Assembly: GCA_949316495.1 (NCBI GenBank)
Contig: OX439004.1
Location: 42,890,447 to 42,954,446 of the forward strand
From: Amphiduros pacificus
Taxonomy: Eukaryota > Annelida > Polychaeta > Phyllodocida > Hesionidae
Direction of reading: 5' to 3'
Length of the DNA: 64,000 bases
The notes beneath the pieces were generated by a model. It ran no database searches. It had not been told where the DNA came from and was given only the letters and a program-made list of their open reading frames with translations. The first letter of the stretch is position 1; every line of letters begins with the position of its first letter. A program made the position numbers and the translations under genes. Of this stretch, positions 1 to 13,016 are shown piece by piece.

Positions 1-1086
1 GTTCCACCTTCATCTGAGGCATCTTGCCCCAGTTATGGCAGGGGGTAAACTACAATTATGTTACATTATGCCATAAATCCAGAACTGGACCTCTTCTGTT
101 AGAGTCTCATTGCACCCACTTTTCTTCAAGATGGGAAGGAAATTTTAGGTTCACATTGTTCATTAAAAAGCCATTGTCAGCACTATTGATTTTTTGTTAT
201 GCAATCTTAAAATAAGTATATTGCAATCTGCCTAATATATAATGTATGTCACCATTCTGAAGGTAAAACCGAGAAAAACAATGATATAGCTAAGCTCAAA
301 CAGGCTGTAGCTGCTGTTCCAGATGTGTCGTGTGCAAAGAATTGGGTCAAAGTAGTGCTGTGAAAATGCAGTGGATATTGAAGAGCAGATAGTGAGAATT
401 GAATTTGTCTAAAGAATAAAATGTCTAGAAAGTGTATTATTATGACATTTCTAAAAAAGAACCTTGCAACATCACCCAAACTTAAGACTACAGACAAAAC
501 CAAACTTTATTAGATGTTTTGTGTTTGATGGGATACATCCAGGGTAGGATGGCTTGTTGATCTATTCCACCCATCTTACAACCACAGCATTATGTACACA
601 TATAACATACAACTTTTAAGGCCTTCTGAGGACTTGTAAAGACTTTGTTAAGGTCACAGCAAGACTTGGCCATGTTGTACAGCATTTCAAGCCAATTCTT
701 GATTGCAAATACAACTAAAGACTGATGCAGTTATTGACTTGTGTAACTTTTATCACAAAGAAAAGATTTTGACCATGTGTTGATTGTTTTGATATTCAGT
801 AATGGCTGAGGGCTCTGACCGGAAGGTTGTGATCTTGTATGGCAGTCAGACAGGGACAGCACAAGATGTAGCAGAAAACCTCTACAGACAGGCTAAGTGT
901 AGACACTTCAACACAAAACTAATGGCTCTAGATGACTACCCAATTGTGAGTAAATCAAATAAAAGTTTATCTTTCTTCATATTTATGGAGTGAAAAAGGT
1001 CATTTTTCTCTCACCACAGCCACCTTGATTATCAAATATATCCAGTAATACCAAGCTCCTCATTTCCTGATGAATATTTCTTAATA

Positions 1087-1150
1087 ATATAATAATAATA
1101 ATAATAATAATGATTTATATAGCGCTATATCAGACTAAGTCTGCTCTAAG
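1087..1150. repeat. (TAA)n-tailed short insertion in NDOR1 intron 1
   Basis: A run of TAA/AAT triplets is followed by TTTATATAGCGCTATATC, a hairpin-like motif. It looks like the 3' tail of a short retroposed element. The same insertion is present in copy 2 at about 24255-24311, so it predates the duplication. A related (TAA)n plus TATAGCGC sequence lies in intron 13 at 5318-5420 and 28999-29095. Confidence 0.5.
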
Positions 1151-1811
<661 letters not shown>

Positions 1812-2002
1812 TAAATAATGGTTGTAAAAACAACATAATATAAGTAATAAAAACAATGTGTCAAATATGTCTAATTTATATCTTGAATTCTGTGTACATA
1901 TTCCACAAGGCTTCATTGCCAATTGCTCTTTCCTCATTCCAGGTTTCACACTGATGAGAAATGTTTCATAATAAATACTGGCATTTGATATAAGTACACT
2001 AG

Positions 2003-2233
<231 letters not shown>

Positions 2234-5200
2234 TAAAAAAATGTTAAAATATATAAAATATATTAGAAGCCAAATTTGTGTTATTTGTTGAGGAACAGTA
2301 TGAAAAAATCTTAATCTGTATAAGAGTTAGTATAAATGTATGATAATGATGATCTTGTTGATCATTTTATGTATATTTATGTGACTTTCAGAGCAGATGC
2401 TGTTGTGGATCCCTGGAGCAGGTCTTTGTGGGACCAGGTGTTACGGATGTATCCTTTGCCAGAAGGACTGGCCATTGTTCCAGATACTGTGTGGTGAGTT
2501 CCATTAATAATATCTAAACTTTTGGAAGAAAAATCTACCAAATGTTATAAAAAAATATCTTTTTCAGAATTTTAGATGTCATATTCATAGTCCTATGGGT
2601 AAAGGTGTCAAATAAAGTATTTTCTAAGTCAAAAATATATTTTTTTTCTAAGTCAAAAATAAGAAATTCATCATGACATGTCATTGTGTTAAGTGATATT
2701 TTAAAGGCAGTGGTACCACAAATGAAACTGACCAACATTGGACATTAAAAAAACTGATAAAGGCACAAAATGGGTGTCAAAATGAAAAATATTGAGTAAA
2801 CTATTCACAGGGAATTAAGTAATTCTGTTATTATATATATGTTGTTAATAATATTTGCTTTACAGTCCACCATCCTGGTATCAAGTAGAGTTCAAAGAAC
2901 AAGCAACTGAAAATGGTGTACAACAATCAGAACATAAGCATCATGCTAAATCAGGAATACCATGCCAAGAAAACCCATTCTATGCAAGACTCCTCTCCAA
3001 CCAAAGAGTAACTGCAGCAGATCATTGGCAAGACGTCAGACTCATAAGATTTGACATCTCAAACTCAGATATAAGGTGCAGCTCTCTTAATGAGTTTTAT
3101 TATTTTTTTGTGATTTTTTTTCTATGCTAAGAGTACTGCTCTTTCAAACCAAATCAAACAGCAGGGTCTTTTTGCAAAGCATTTCTATTAGTTTGTTTAT
3201 GTGAATGAATATAGTTCAAAATAGATATTTAAAATATAAGGGACAGTTTATGCAAGAGCTTGGCCAGTTTATGTCACCTGGATGTAAAGTTTTACCAATT
3301 AAAATAGGCATGAAACGTATCATGTTTTAAATGGAAAGTATTTGAACAATTGTTATGTGAGTTATTTACAAAAAAAAGTTTGATTGTTTTAGTTATGACC
3401 CAGGTGATGTTTTGATGATAGCTCCACAGAACTCTGAAGATACTGTCAAAGAATTCTGCCAACTACTCAATCTGAATCCAGAACAACAGTTTGTGATTAA
3501 GCAAACTGACCCTGGTAACAATTTATATTTCTATGCTTTAGATAATAAAAATATAGTCTGTTTCTAATATGAATTACCTGAGTGTACAGATAACTACAAC
3601 TTTGATATTTCCCTTACAGATTTACCACTGCCGCGGACGTTGCCCCAGCCTTGTACAGTGCGCCACCTTGTGACCAACTATCTTGACATTAATGGCATAC
3701 CACGCAGGTCATTCTTTAAGCTCCTGTCACACTTTACAGATAATGAGCTTGAGAAAGAAAAGTTGATAGAATTTACCACTGCTGAAGGACAGGTAATATA
3801 AACAAAAAATTGTGTACTGTGTGATTTTAACTCACTGGCAGGAATATTATTTGAGATTCCTTTTTCATGAATTCTTTTTGTTTTTATATTTTGTAATTTT
3901 TCCATTTTGATCTCCTTAAAGTAATTCTTGCTATATGTCTGTTTATATTATTATTATATTTTTTAGGAGGAGTTATATTCCTATTGTAACAGACTTAGGA
4001 GACGAACAATAGAGGTAAGCATGATTTATTCAAGTCAATAGCTGTTAAGAAATGTTTGCAATCGTGTCTCAGTATCTGCAAACAAATTATATAAATAGAC
4101 ATGAATATTTCCAGGATGTGATTATGGTTATATATTTAATGTTTTGTAGGTTTTAGCAGATTTTCCTCATGCCACATCTGGAATCCCATTTCAGTATTTA
4201 TTTGACCTCATCCCACCACTTCAACCAAGAGCATTTTCTATTGCTTCTTCTTTAAAGGTAAACTCATAGTATATAACCTCTCTATAGTGGAAAAAAATCC
4301 AAGTGATAGCAGTTATATGTTAATTTATTTTTTATGAGACATCTATAACACTGCCTCTGCAACTAACATATATATATAAGTAATTATAATATTACATATG
4401 GCTTCGGTTGTTTATATGGCAGGCTCAACCTAATGAAGTTCAGTTATTAATGGCTGTGGTGAGATACAAGACCAAGCTTCACAAGCCCAGGCTGGGGGTG
4501 TGCTCCACCTGGCTCGCCAATCTTGATCCAACCAAAGGTAATGTTTCTGGCACCATCTTAGCTTTTGACAAGCATGTAACTTTTGACAAATATATAACTT
4601 TTTGAAACATGTTATCATGTTCAGTTAAGAAATTAAGGGGAGTTGCAGATCTTTTTGTCCGCAACCAAATTCTGTTGGAATTATTTTTAACCAATTATTC
4701 TATTCAAGACATATAACTCCTTTAAAGTCATCCATGAAGATATATATTAAATGTTTTGAAACAAAAAAATATATTACTGGAAAATATCAATCCTTGAAAA
4801 TGTACTTAAATAAATATATCTCAAAATCATATAAATGTCCTTCAGGATATAAAATGTTCCAATGCAATATATCTAAAATCTGCACATTGTCTGATTGTAG
4901 ATAAAACTGTTGTCCCAGTATGGGTGAAGAAGGGTACGATTGCCTTTCCCTCATCCCCAGATACTCCAGTGATAATGGTGGGACCAGGCACTGGTGTCGC
5001 CCCCTTCAGGAGCTTTATACAACACAGAATCACAGATAATATCTCAGGTAAATATTCCTTTTTTACCTACTCTGGAAATATTTTGGGGTGTTTGGAAACA
5101 GTGGGGTGTTTACAGTTAGTAAATGATTAAAATGAATTTATTTTTTCAAATCACAGGAAACGTTTTATTTTTTGGCTGTCGGAACCAGACCAAAGATTAT

Positions 5201-5317
5201 CTCTGTTCTTCAGAATGGCACAAGTTATCAGAGAAGGGATTATTAAAAATATTCACAGCTTTCTCCAGGGATCAGGTATGAAATGGTTAACTTAATGTAA
5301 TCAAATGGAATGCAGGA

Positions 5318-5420
5318 GTCAAATTAATAATAATAATAATAAAATATTTGTATAGCGCATACACCAAGCCTAGCTTGCTCGTAGAGCTTCAGAGTCTTTG
5401 CGCTATTTAGGTCATAATCT
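5318..5420. repeat. (TAA)n-tailed insertion in NDOR1 intron 13
   Basis: AATAATAATAAT is followed by AAAATATTTGTATAGCGC and about 60 bp of non-coding sequence. It resembles the 3' end of a truncated retroposon on the minus strand. It is also in copy 2 at 28999-29095, with a small internal deletion there. Confidence 0.45.
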
Positions 5421-5710
5421 CATCAAGTGAGTATATTATCATAGTATTTTTTAAATAAAAAATTACTCATGAAAAGAATTACTCATGAAAAAATATTCCA
5501 GGATAATAATAGCTTGGTTTTAATTAAAAAAGAAAAAAAATCATAAAAGATAGCAATGCAAGGAATTTGATATCTTGGCCAAAGATGCTGCATTCTTTAT
5601 CATACAGTCATATTAATGGGTGAGCTTATCCTAATATAATTCCATATTTATTTTGCATATTATTGTCGGCAGGAAGACAAGGTTTATGTTCAGCACAAAC
5701 TCCAGGAGCA

Positions 5711-8325
5711 TTGAATGTCAGCATTCCTAGTAGGCTCTCTACTTCACCACTAGATGTCGGCACCTGCATTTCTAGCAATGCCTGCAGTCTCTTGGGTGAT
5801 GGTTCCATTCCCGCTGCGGAGAATACCATACCATAGAACTCTAGTTTTGGCTTGTCAAATTGGCATTTTGGCAAGTTGACTGTCAGTCCATTGTCAATCA
5901 GTCTCTTGAACACTTGAACAATTGCTCTGTCGTGGTTTTCTTGAGCTACTCCTCCAACTATGATGTCATCAGATATGTTGAGGGCTCCACCTCTGTCGTC
6001 ACCGATGCCTTCGATCACGCGCGCGACAGTGTTCTGGAATATCTCGGAAGCACAATTTATTCCGAAATTTAGACGTTTGTACCGCCTCAACCCGACATGC
6101 GTCACAAATGTTGTGATGTACCGAGATTCCTCGTCCAGTTCCAGCTGGTGGTAACCAGATCTGAGATCGAGTTTGCTGAAAATGGTCCAGCCGTTAACTC
6201 TGTGCTGTATGTCCTCGATCGTCGGTACTGGATGACGGATGCGCTTGATAGCCTTATTGGCGTTTCTCATGTCGACACACATCCTGATCTCGGTCTCATT
6301 GCTTGGTTTTGGCGCTACGACCACGTTTGACACCCACGGTGTCGGACCATCGACTTTCTCGATTATGTCGAGTTCCTCGAGCTTGCGTATTTCGTCCTCG
6401 AGCTGTGAGCGAATTTTGAATGGTGGGGGAATCAGGGATTTTGCAACCGGTGGCACCTCCTTGTCCACATAGAGATGTACCTTTTCCCCTCTCAATTTTC
6501 CGACCCCTGCACTCAGCTCTGGATGGTCTCTCGTAAATGATTCTGCAACACTAACATCAATTTTGTTAATTACATGCGGTGCTACTTTTATCAGATCAAG
6601 TTTCAAACAAGCATTGTAACTAAGTAGGCACCCATCTGAGCCAGGCATTACATATATCAACTCAGTGTATGATTTACCTTTACATGAGATATTCGTTTTA
6701 AATTTGCCCTTTGGCTGAATGCTTTTGGCTGAATATGGGTTGATTTTATCATGTTTCGCACTTTCTAGTTTGATTTTACCTTTCAGCTTAGCATTGAATG
6801 TATTTTCATCTATGACAGTACATGTGGCTGCGCTATCTGCAGTGAGTACAATGTTGCTGTTTTTAATGGTTACCTGAAACCTAGGTGTTGATTTTACCTT
6901 ATCACCTGACAATGCAAAAAGGTAGTGGTTGTCGCCGTCGCTGTCGGACTCGTTGGTCATCTCATGGACTCGCTGATGCTTGCCGTGTCGGCGCTGCTTC
7001 TGTCGACGACCACTGTCGGCGCCCTTGCGACCACCGCTTGTGGATGGCTGCTTGTAACCGCCGCTGCTACTGGAACCAGATTGACCGCCACGTTTGGATT
7101 TACACACTTTAGAGAAGTGGTGCAACTTGTGACAGTTTCCACATTCCTTTCCGTATGCCGGACAAGACTCTTTGCCCTGGATGTGAGGATAATCCCCGCC
7201 ACAGTAGTAGCATTGCATCTTTTGTCTGTTTTTTACTTGATTGATTTTCTTATCCTCAGACTTAGGCTGTTGTAATACTTTCTCTATATCAGCATTTTGA
7301 GACTTGCACTGTTCGTTGCTACGCCCCTCTGCAAGGACGTCTTCCAGTGTCTTTAAAGATCCCTTTAGCCCTTTTTGCCTAAGTCTGGAATCTGTAGTTG
7401 TTGTGACAATGTGTCTCTTGATCTCAATCGCCATGTCCGGAAACTCGCATCTGCTGGCTTGCTGTCTCAGTCTGACCTGATACTGGTCGATGCTTTCGCC
7501 TCTCTTCTGCTTCAATCCCCTGAACACGCATACCTCGAAATCTGTGTTCACTTTGGGTTTGAAGTGCGCTGCTAGCTTTGCCTTAGCCTCGTCATACCCA
7601 TCACCTGTGTTTTCAAATGTGAGGAAGTCTTCAAAAGTTCTCGGACCAATCAGGTGCAAGAGCATCATGCGCTGTCTCTTGTCATCCGTGATATCCAGTG
7701 CCCCCATGTAATTTTCAAACCTTGAGATCCATCTCTCCCATGTGACACCACTAGCATCACCATCGCCATTTACTTCATCAAATGTGCTGATTGCTGGAAT
7801 GTTATTTGATGCCATTATTGAGGTTTGATTGAGTAGCTGGGAGTAGGAGTCGTCAAAGTCTATGATTTTTATTGGGGCTGTGTGCACAAATACACAACTT
7901 CCTGTCAAGTACTCTTTGTAGCAGTCTGTTGCTTGATTAGCACTTGAAATTATGAAAAACAGGCACAAGAAAGTCAGCAAAATTGAGGGCCAAACTTGCC
8001 TTGGGAAGCCATGACCTTGGGAACCACGTGTCAGCATTTGTGAACTGGTCCGGTAAGTTTGCTGAATGTTTATGGCCGCTTATCTCAGTTTGCAGATGTG
8101 TCCACTTCTTCTGAGCGATGTCTGCAGTTTCCTTGATACTTTAGTGTTGTTTATCATTTGTTTGGGCGAGGTTTTGGGACTTCTGCATGCCCATAAAGTT
8201 CATTTCTTTTATCTCTCGTCGCCAATGTAATGGATAACACTAGAGCGTGCGCTTGCTAATCCCTTTATTGATAGAAACACGCGATACACGAGATGCGGAC
8301 GCACGAGTCACATTTGAACATTACA
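5711..8325 (-). mobile_element. Ty3/Gypsy LTR retrotransposon fragment (gag-protease-RT plus one LTR)
   Basis: A fossil virus-like element on the minus strand. From 5' to 3' on that strand it has a candidate LTR (8226-8325), a primer-binding-type sequence, a leader, and one gag-pol reading frame starting near 8037. The frame contains a Gag region, a CCHC zinc knuckle, an aspartic protease-like stretch and the N-terminal part of a Ty3-type reverse transcriptase. RNase H, integrase and the second LTR are absent, so it is an incomplete copy with one large truncation; otherwise the frame looks fresh, pointing to a young insertion. Its 3' side abuts NDOR1 exon 14. Confidence 0.85.
8226..8325 (-). 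repeat. Candidate LTR, about 100 bp
   Basis: A 100-bp segment begins TGTAATG and ends CATTACA, the short inverted termini typical of LTRs. A TGGCGACGAGAG primer-binding-like sequence lies directly inside it on the minus strand. No second copy is in the window, so its identity as an LTR rests on termini and position. Confidence 0.55.
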
Positions 8326-8330
8326 ATTAG

Positions 8331-8700
8331 TATATCCATGATTGCGAAGACAGCGCCAAATCCCCCGGAATGTGTTATATTAGCTTTTTTCAATTTGCCA
8401 GGGGAAAAGGGCCATATCTCCTACTCATATATTTTACCTCGCATTCTAATGCCACAGGATATGTTCTAGACATGTCTAGCAAGTATGTTTAACCCTCCAT
8501 TAATATATCCATGGTTGCGAAGACAGTGCCAAATCCCCAGGAATTTATTGTTAGATTTTTTCAATTTGCCAGGGGAAAAGCGCCATATCTCCTACTCATA
8601 TATTTTACCTCGCATTCTAATGCGACAGGATATGTTCTAGACATGTCTAGCAAGTATGTCTGACCCTCCATTAATATATCCATGGTTGCGAAGACAGTGC
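8331..8700. repeat. 172-bp tandem repeat, two full copies plus the start of a third
   Basis: The unit starts TATATCCATGRTTGCGAAGACAG at 8331, 8504 and 8675 (periods 173 and 171 bp). Copies are highly similar. More degenerate echoes (CAGGATATATATCC) continue to about 8990. It lies immediately outside the candidate LTR. No coding potential seen. Confidence 0.8.
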
Positions 8701-9114
8701 AACAATGCTTGGGAATCATTAACATGCTAAAAAATGTGACTGTCATAGCTAAAGGTATATTTCAGTGTTTTACAGGATATATATCCTATTACATAACGTT
8801 TCTACCCAATTACCAAAAGGGTATGAAGGTGTATACAGTTATTCTCCATGAATATATTGATAATAAATGATTAAGACTGTGCTACAAGGTTGAGAAGGCC
8901 ATTAATCATACTGAAAAACTCATTTGTCACAGGAAAAGGGATATACCCGTTTTTGACAGGATATATATCCTTTTACATAGCTTTTTTCACCATGCCCCAA
9001 AAGGGTACACTGATACATACTTGTTGACACCTTTTGAAAAAAACGACAAATATCAAATATCAAAAGAACTTCACGCTTGTTAATATTACTGTGTATGATG
9101 ATCTGTACTTTCAG

Positions 9115-10399
9115 AAATATGACATATTCTATCAGGAGGCTGGTGAGGGTGCCAGGGACCCCCCTGTGCTGCTGTTGCATGGCATGAGTTTCAAGTCTCA
9201 GACTTGGCGAGAACTGGGAACCATCCAGTTTTTGGCAGCCATGGGACATCGGGTAGTGGCCATAGATCTGCCAGGTCTATATCATGAAATGTTCAGATCA
9301 ACTAAATTATTTTACATTTTACTTGGTGCAATTATTATTTTTTCAACACAGAGAAAACATGTTCATGATGTTCTATGATAATAAAATGAAATTAAAGGCT
9401 AAATGAGTTTTGCTATCATGTCAGTATATATTCTGAAATATTATACAAGGACAAAATAAATTCTAAAATGTTATGAATATTTCAATATGTAACATAATGC
9501 TCTTGCATACAGTTGATAGAATTCTAAATCTATATAACAAAAGAAAACTCACATGTGATGTAACATTACTCTAAAACAATTTACTTTATATTACAAAACT
9601 TTTTTTTTCTTTTTTGGTCTGTCCTCATTTGCCAAAATATTGCACACAGAAAAATAAAACAGATTTATGATTAATTTGTTGACAAATCATCTTCAAATTC
9701 CCTTAATTGCAGAAACACAAAATTTCTAGGCATATTCATACAGTATCTTTTATGTTTAGGTTTTGGTAACTCAGTTTCCCAAAATTGCATGGATGACAGA
9801 GGGGACTTTCTTAAAGCTTTCGTGAAGGCTGTGAATATGAGCAGCCCTGTTATTGTAAGTCCTTCTATGAGCGGGAGCTTCTCGCTACCCTACCTGCTTA
9901 CTGATCCAGCCACAGCTTCACAAAGGGCAGCGGGTTACGTCCCAGTGGCTCCCATATGCACCGGGATGTTCTCTAAGGAAGATTACAAAGCCTGCAAAGT
10001 AGGTCCTCTTGTAATTACTGCCTCAATAAATTGTCAATAACACTTTGTTTATTTTTAATATTATAGCATATCTAATTAATGAGATAAGAAAGAAATCTGA
10101 TCTGGTTGGTGAAAAAACAGAATATCTGAAAAGATGATCTCCCTAAAGATGATGTGAGAAAATTAAAAACTTATGGTTTGTGCAATTTAACAATTTTTAA
10201 TACCTAGATTCCAGTCCTGGAGGTTTTTGGCAGCAATGACAAGTCTTCACCAGGAATTACAGCCCAAGACCATTTGTGTTATCTACCAAACAGGTTTCGC
10301 TATATCCAGCAGGATGCTGGCCATGCCTGCTACCTTAACAAACCAGAAGAATGGCACAACATTGTCTACAATTTCCTCACCATGATTTCTACATCCTAA
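9115..10399 (+). CDS. ABHD14: ABHD14-like alpha/beta hydrolase (5' exon not found)
   Basis: Three exons are supported: 9115-9274, 9760-9998 and 10208-10399 (TAA at 10397). The product reads as ABHD14A/B (CCG1-interacting factor B), a small cytosolic alpha/beta hydrolase for which lysine deacetylase activity has been reported in mammals. Visible motifs: VLLLHGMSFKSQTW (oxyanion-hole region), VVAIDLPGFGNS, the nucleophile elbow VSPSMSG with the catalytic serine, VPVAPIC, FGSND with the likely acid, and DAGHACYLNKPEEW with the catalytic histidine. About 197 residues are seen, against about 210 in human ABHD14B. The N terminus is open: 9115 follows TTTCAG, but the frame also runs upstream to an ATG at 9034, and no clear first exon lies between there and the repeats at 8331-8990. 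The gene may have lost its first exon, or that exon may be short or distant. Confidence 0.85.
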
Positions 10400-10633
10400 T
10401 TCTTTTTACATGCATTTCTACTCAAATGTGGGATGCAGTTTGCACCTCTCCAAATAGCTGTTTTGTCCAACAATGTAGCAATTCAATTGAACATAAAACA
10501 TTATTGCTGATGATGGCTGACACGATAATTTAGCACTTTTTACTGAAAGATTTCCTTTAGATCTCTGTGGATAAAAAATATAACTAATTGAAATATATTT
10601 AACACAAGGACATCCTCATTACTGTAAAACATA

Positions 10634-10835
10634 CCGTATTTACTCGTGTATAGGACGACTCGTGTATTTTGCTTGAAAAAAACAATTTCCGAATATAAGA
10701 CGAGTTGGTTTTTCTCAGGATTTCGGCTCTGCTACCATTCAAGCTTCAGTTGAAGCTTGGCGGCCATTTTAAAAGTGAAATGTAAATATGTTTAAAATAC
10801 AAGATCTTAACAGTCTTATACACGAGTATATACGG
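10634..10835. mobile_element. Short inverted-repeat element (MITE) with TA flanks
   Basis: The left end CCGTATTTACTCGTGTAT and the right end ATACACGAGTATATACGG are inverted repeats, each flanked outside by TA. The interior is non-coding. Related ends occur at 14930-15011, 31716-31800 and 44520-44617. The TA flanks would fit a Tc1/mariner-type mobiliser; the superfamily is not certain. Confidence 0.6.
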
Positions 10836-12113
10836 TAAAACGTAAATACGATGTTCATATTTTCGAAATAACGGATATCGGACGTAGCTGATCGATTTTA
10901 ATTGCGTTTTAAAAGATAAATAAAGGTATTTACCCAATATTAATACAAAATATGCTTTGCAGAGCGAGAACAGAAAAAAAAACATCCATCCGTTTATAAC
11001 ATGCATTAGGCAACACGTGGTCGTAATTTTGAAAAGCATCAAAAGAAAACATAACGTATATCGGACGTTAACCCAATATTATCGCTTTGTTTTGACTTTG
11101 TTCTCACGGATTCCAATTATCAGCGTTCACAGTTTTGCATTTCATCATTGTTTCTACTGCTATGAGTCGTGTCTTCCCTGTTGACAGAAATGCTTCCACA
11201 CTTGGATCGATTTTAATTGCGTTTTAAATGATAAATAATGAAAACGCTTTGTTATTCTCGATCTGAGAAGCGTAATTGTGATAATATTAAGTAAATACCT
11301 TTATTTATCATTTAAAACGCAATTAAAATCGACCCGCTACGTCCGTTTCAAAGTAAAACGTAAATTCGATGTGCGGAACACGGTAAATTCCATGTGCGGC
11401 AACACGAAGAGAAGCCAGGGATCCATCATTGCGCAATATAATATTTCAATGCGAGTTGATAGACTCCCAATTGTTTTCGCGCCAAAAATAAGAGCTTGTC
11501 CCCTTCACTCCCGCTTTAGACAGTAATAACATGTCCATATATATGGACAGTAAACCAGCTCGCAGGTGCCCGTATGCCTTTGCCCGGAATTCCGGTCACA
11601 CGTCACTGGAACTTGTGGTTGTTGTTTAGGGTTTCCCTGTTCTATATTTATGTCAACCAATCAGAGCAAACCCTCCATAATAGTGACATTATTCGCCCGC
11701 TGCACAAACCCATTGCAACGAGATGTCCTTGATAGTCCTATATATAGATTGAACTGCATAGTCTACTCCCGCTTTTTATAATGAATGAATGAATGAATGG
11801 TGCTTAGAGGCACATCAACCACTAAGGTTATTTAGTGCCTAAAAATGGTAAAAATGAATGAATGAATGTTTTCACATTGACACAATAAAGTGCCAAAACA
11901 GTAAAAATAGAAACATAATATTGACTAGAAACAAAATGTAAATGTTAATACAATATGTAGATAACACAAGAATTTATCAACTGTGAACAGCATTTATATA
12001 ATATCAATCAAATATAATAAATATGTATAATTTGTTTAAAAGACTTTATCAGTATGATGTTTTGCAGTTCTTGATAAATAAGTCAATGACATAAATAAAC
12101 AAAAGCTCTGCCC

Positions 12114-13001
12114 TTAAAACTGATTATAAAGTCCTATGTGAGTTAAAAACGATACTATCACAGAAGTATCTACAGTATCAAATAACATATGTAAATCTTG
12201 AACATTAAAATATTGAGTTCGTATAATATCAAAATTGATACACTCAATTAAAATATGTTTAATAGTCAAAGCCCTTTGACAACCAATACATTCCGGTTGA
12301 TCTTCACCTTTAAGCAGATAACAGTGCGTCAAATGACTATGTCCTATTCTTATACGGGTTAAAACAGACTCTTCTCTACGGTTAATTCTAATAGCACCTT
12401 TAGTTTTGCCTAGAACGGGCTTAATTTCATGTAATTTATTAAAAATAGCTTCGTTCCAGCGCAACTGCCATTTAGAACGTAAAAAAACAGTAATATATTT
12501 CTTAAACTCTGTATATGGAATAAGTAAATCTATTGGGCGTTTGTCCAATGCTGCTTTGGCAGCTTGGTCAGCGGCCTCATTTCCATGGATTCCAATATGA
12601 CTGGGGATCCAATAAAAACGTATTTCTTTATTTTCATCTGTACAGAGTCTATGATACCGTTCGAGAATTTTGTAAATAAAGGGATTTTTCCAATCCTTTG
12701 CTTTCAATGCTTGTAAACAAGACAAAGAATCAGAAAAAATTAAAAAATTTCGATGTGGAGAAGTCTCCACATGATCTAAAGCTAGGTATAAAGCATGAAG
12801 TTCTGCAGAATAAATAGAAGATTTATTTGGCAGACGTTCTGAATAAATATGATTGCCCTTAACAGCAGCTGCAGCAGCCTTGTCATCATCAAATGATCCA
12901 TCAGTGTAAATACACTGATATCCAGTGAAAACAGATTTTATTTCATTATATCTATTTATATACAGGGATGGATCGGTTGAGTATTTCTTTAATTCTGACA
13001 T
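12114..13001 (-). CDS. LINE RNase H domain and C-terminal region
   Basis: This is the in-frame continuation of the RT after one stop codon and a 15-base gap. RNase H carboxylates are visible in YTDGS, SAELHALYLAL and FSDSLS, followed by WIPSHIGIHGNEAADQAAK. The C-terminal region has a Cys/His pattern (GHSHLTHCYLL, CIGCQ, IKHILIEC) typical of I-clade LINEs. It is probably not translated independently. Confidence 0.85.
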   Translation of the reverse strand: MSELKKYSTDPSLYINRYNEIKSVFTGYQCIYTDGSFDDDKAAAAAVKGNHIYSERLPNKSSIYSAELHALYLALDHVETSPHRNFLIFSDSLSCLQALKAKDWKNPFIYKILERYHRLCTDENKEIRFYWIPSHIGIHGNEAADQAAKAALDKRPIDLLIPYTEFKKYITVFLRSKWQLRWNEAIFNKLHEIKPVLGKTKGAIRINRREESVLTRIRIGHSHLTHCYLLKGEDQPECIGCQRALTIKHILIECINFDIIRTQYFNVQDLHMLFDTVDTSVIVSFLTHIGLYNQF

Positions 13002-13016
13002 GGCTACATTAATATT

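Noticed and set aside
6925-7275. Plus-strand frame with hydrophobic stretches
   Set aside because: Antisense of the Gag region of the Gypsy fossil; no splice or homology support.
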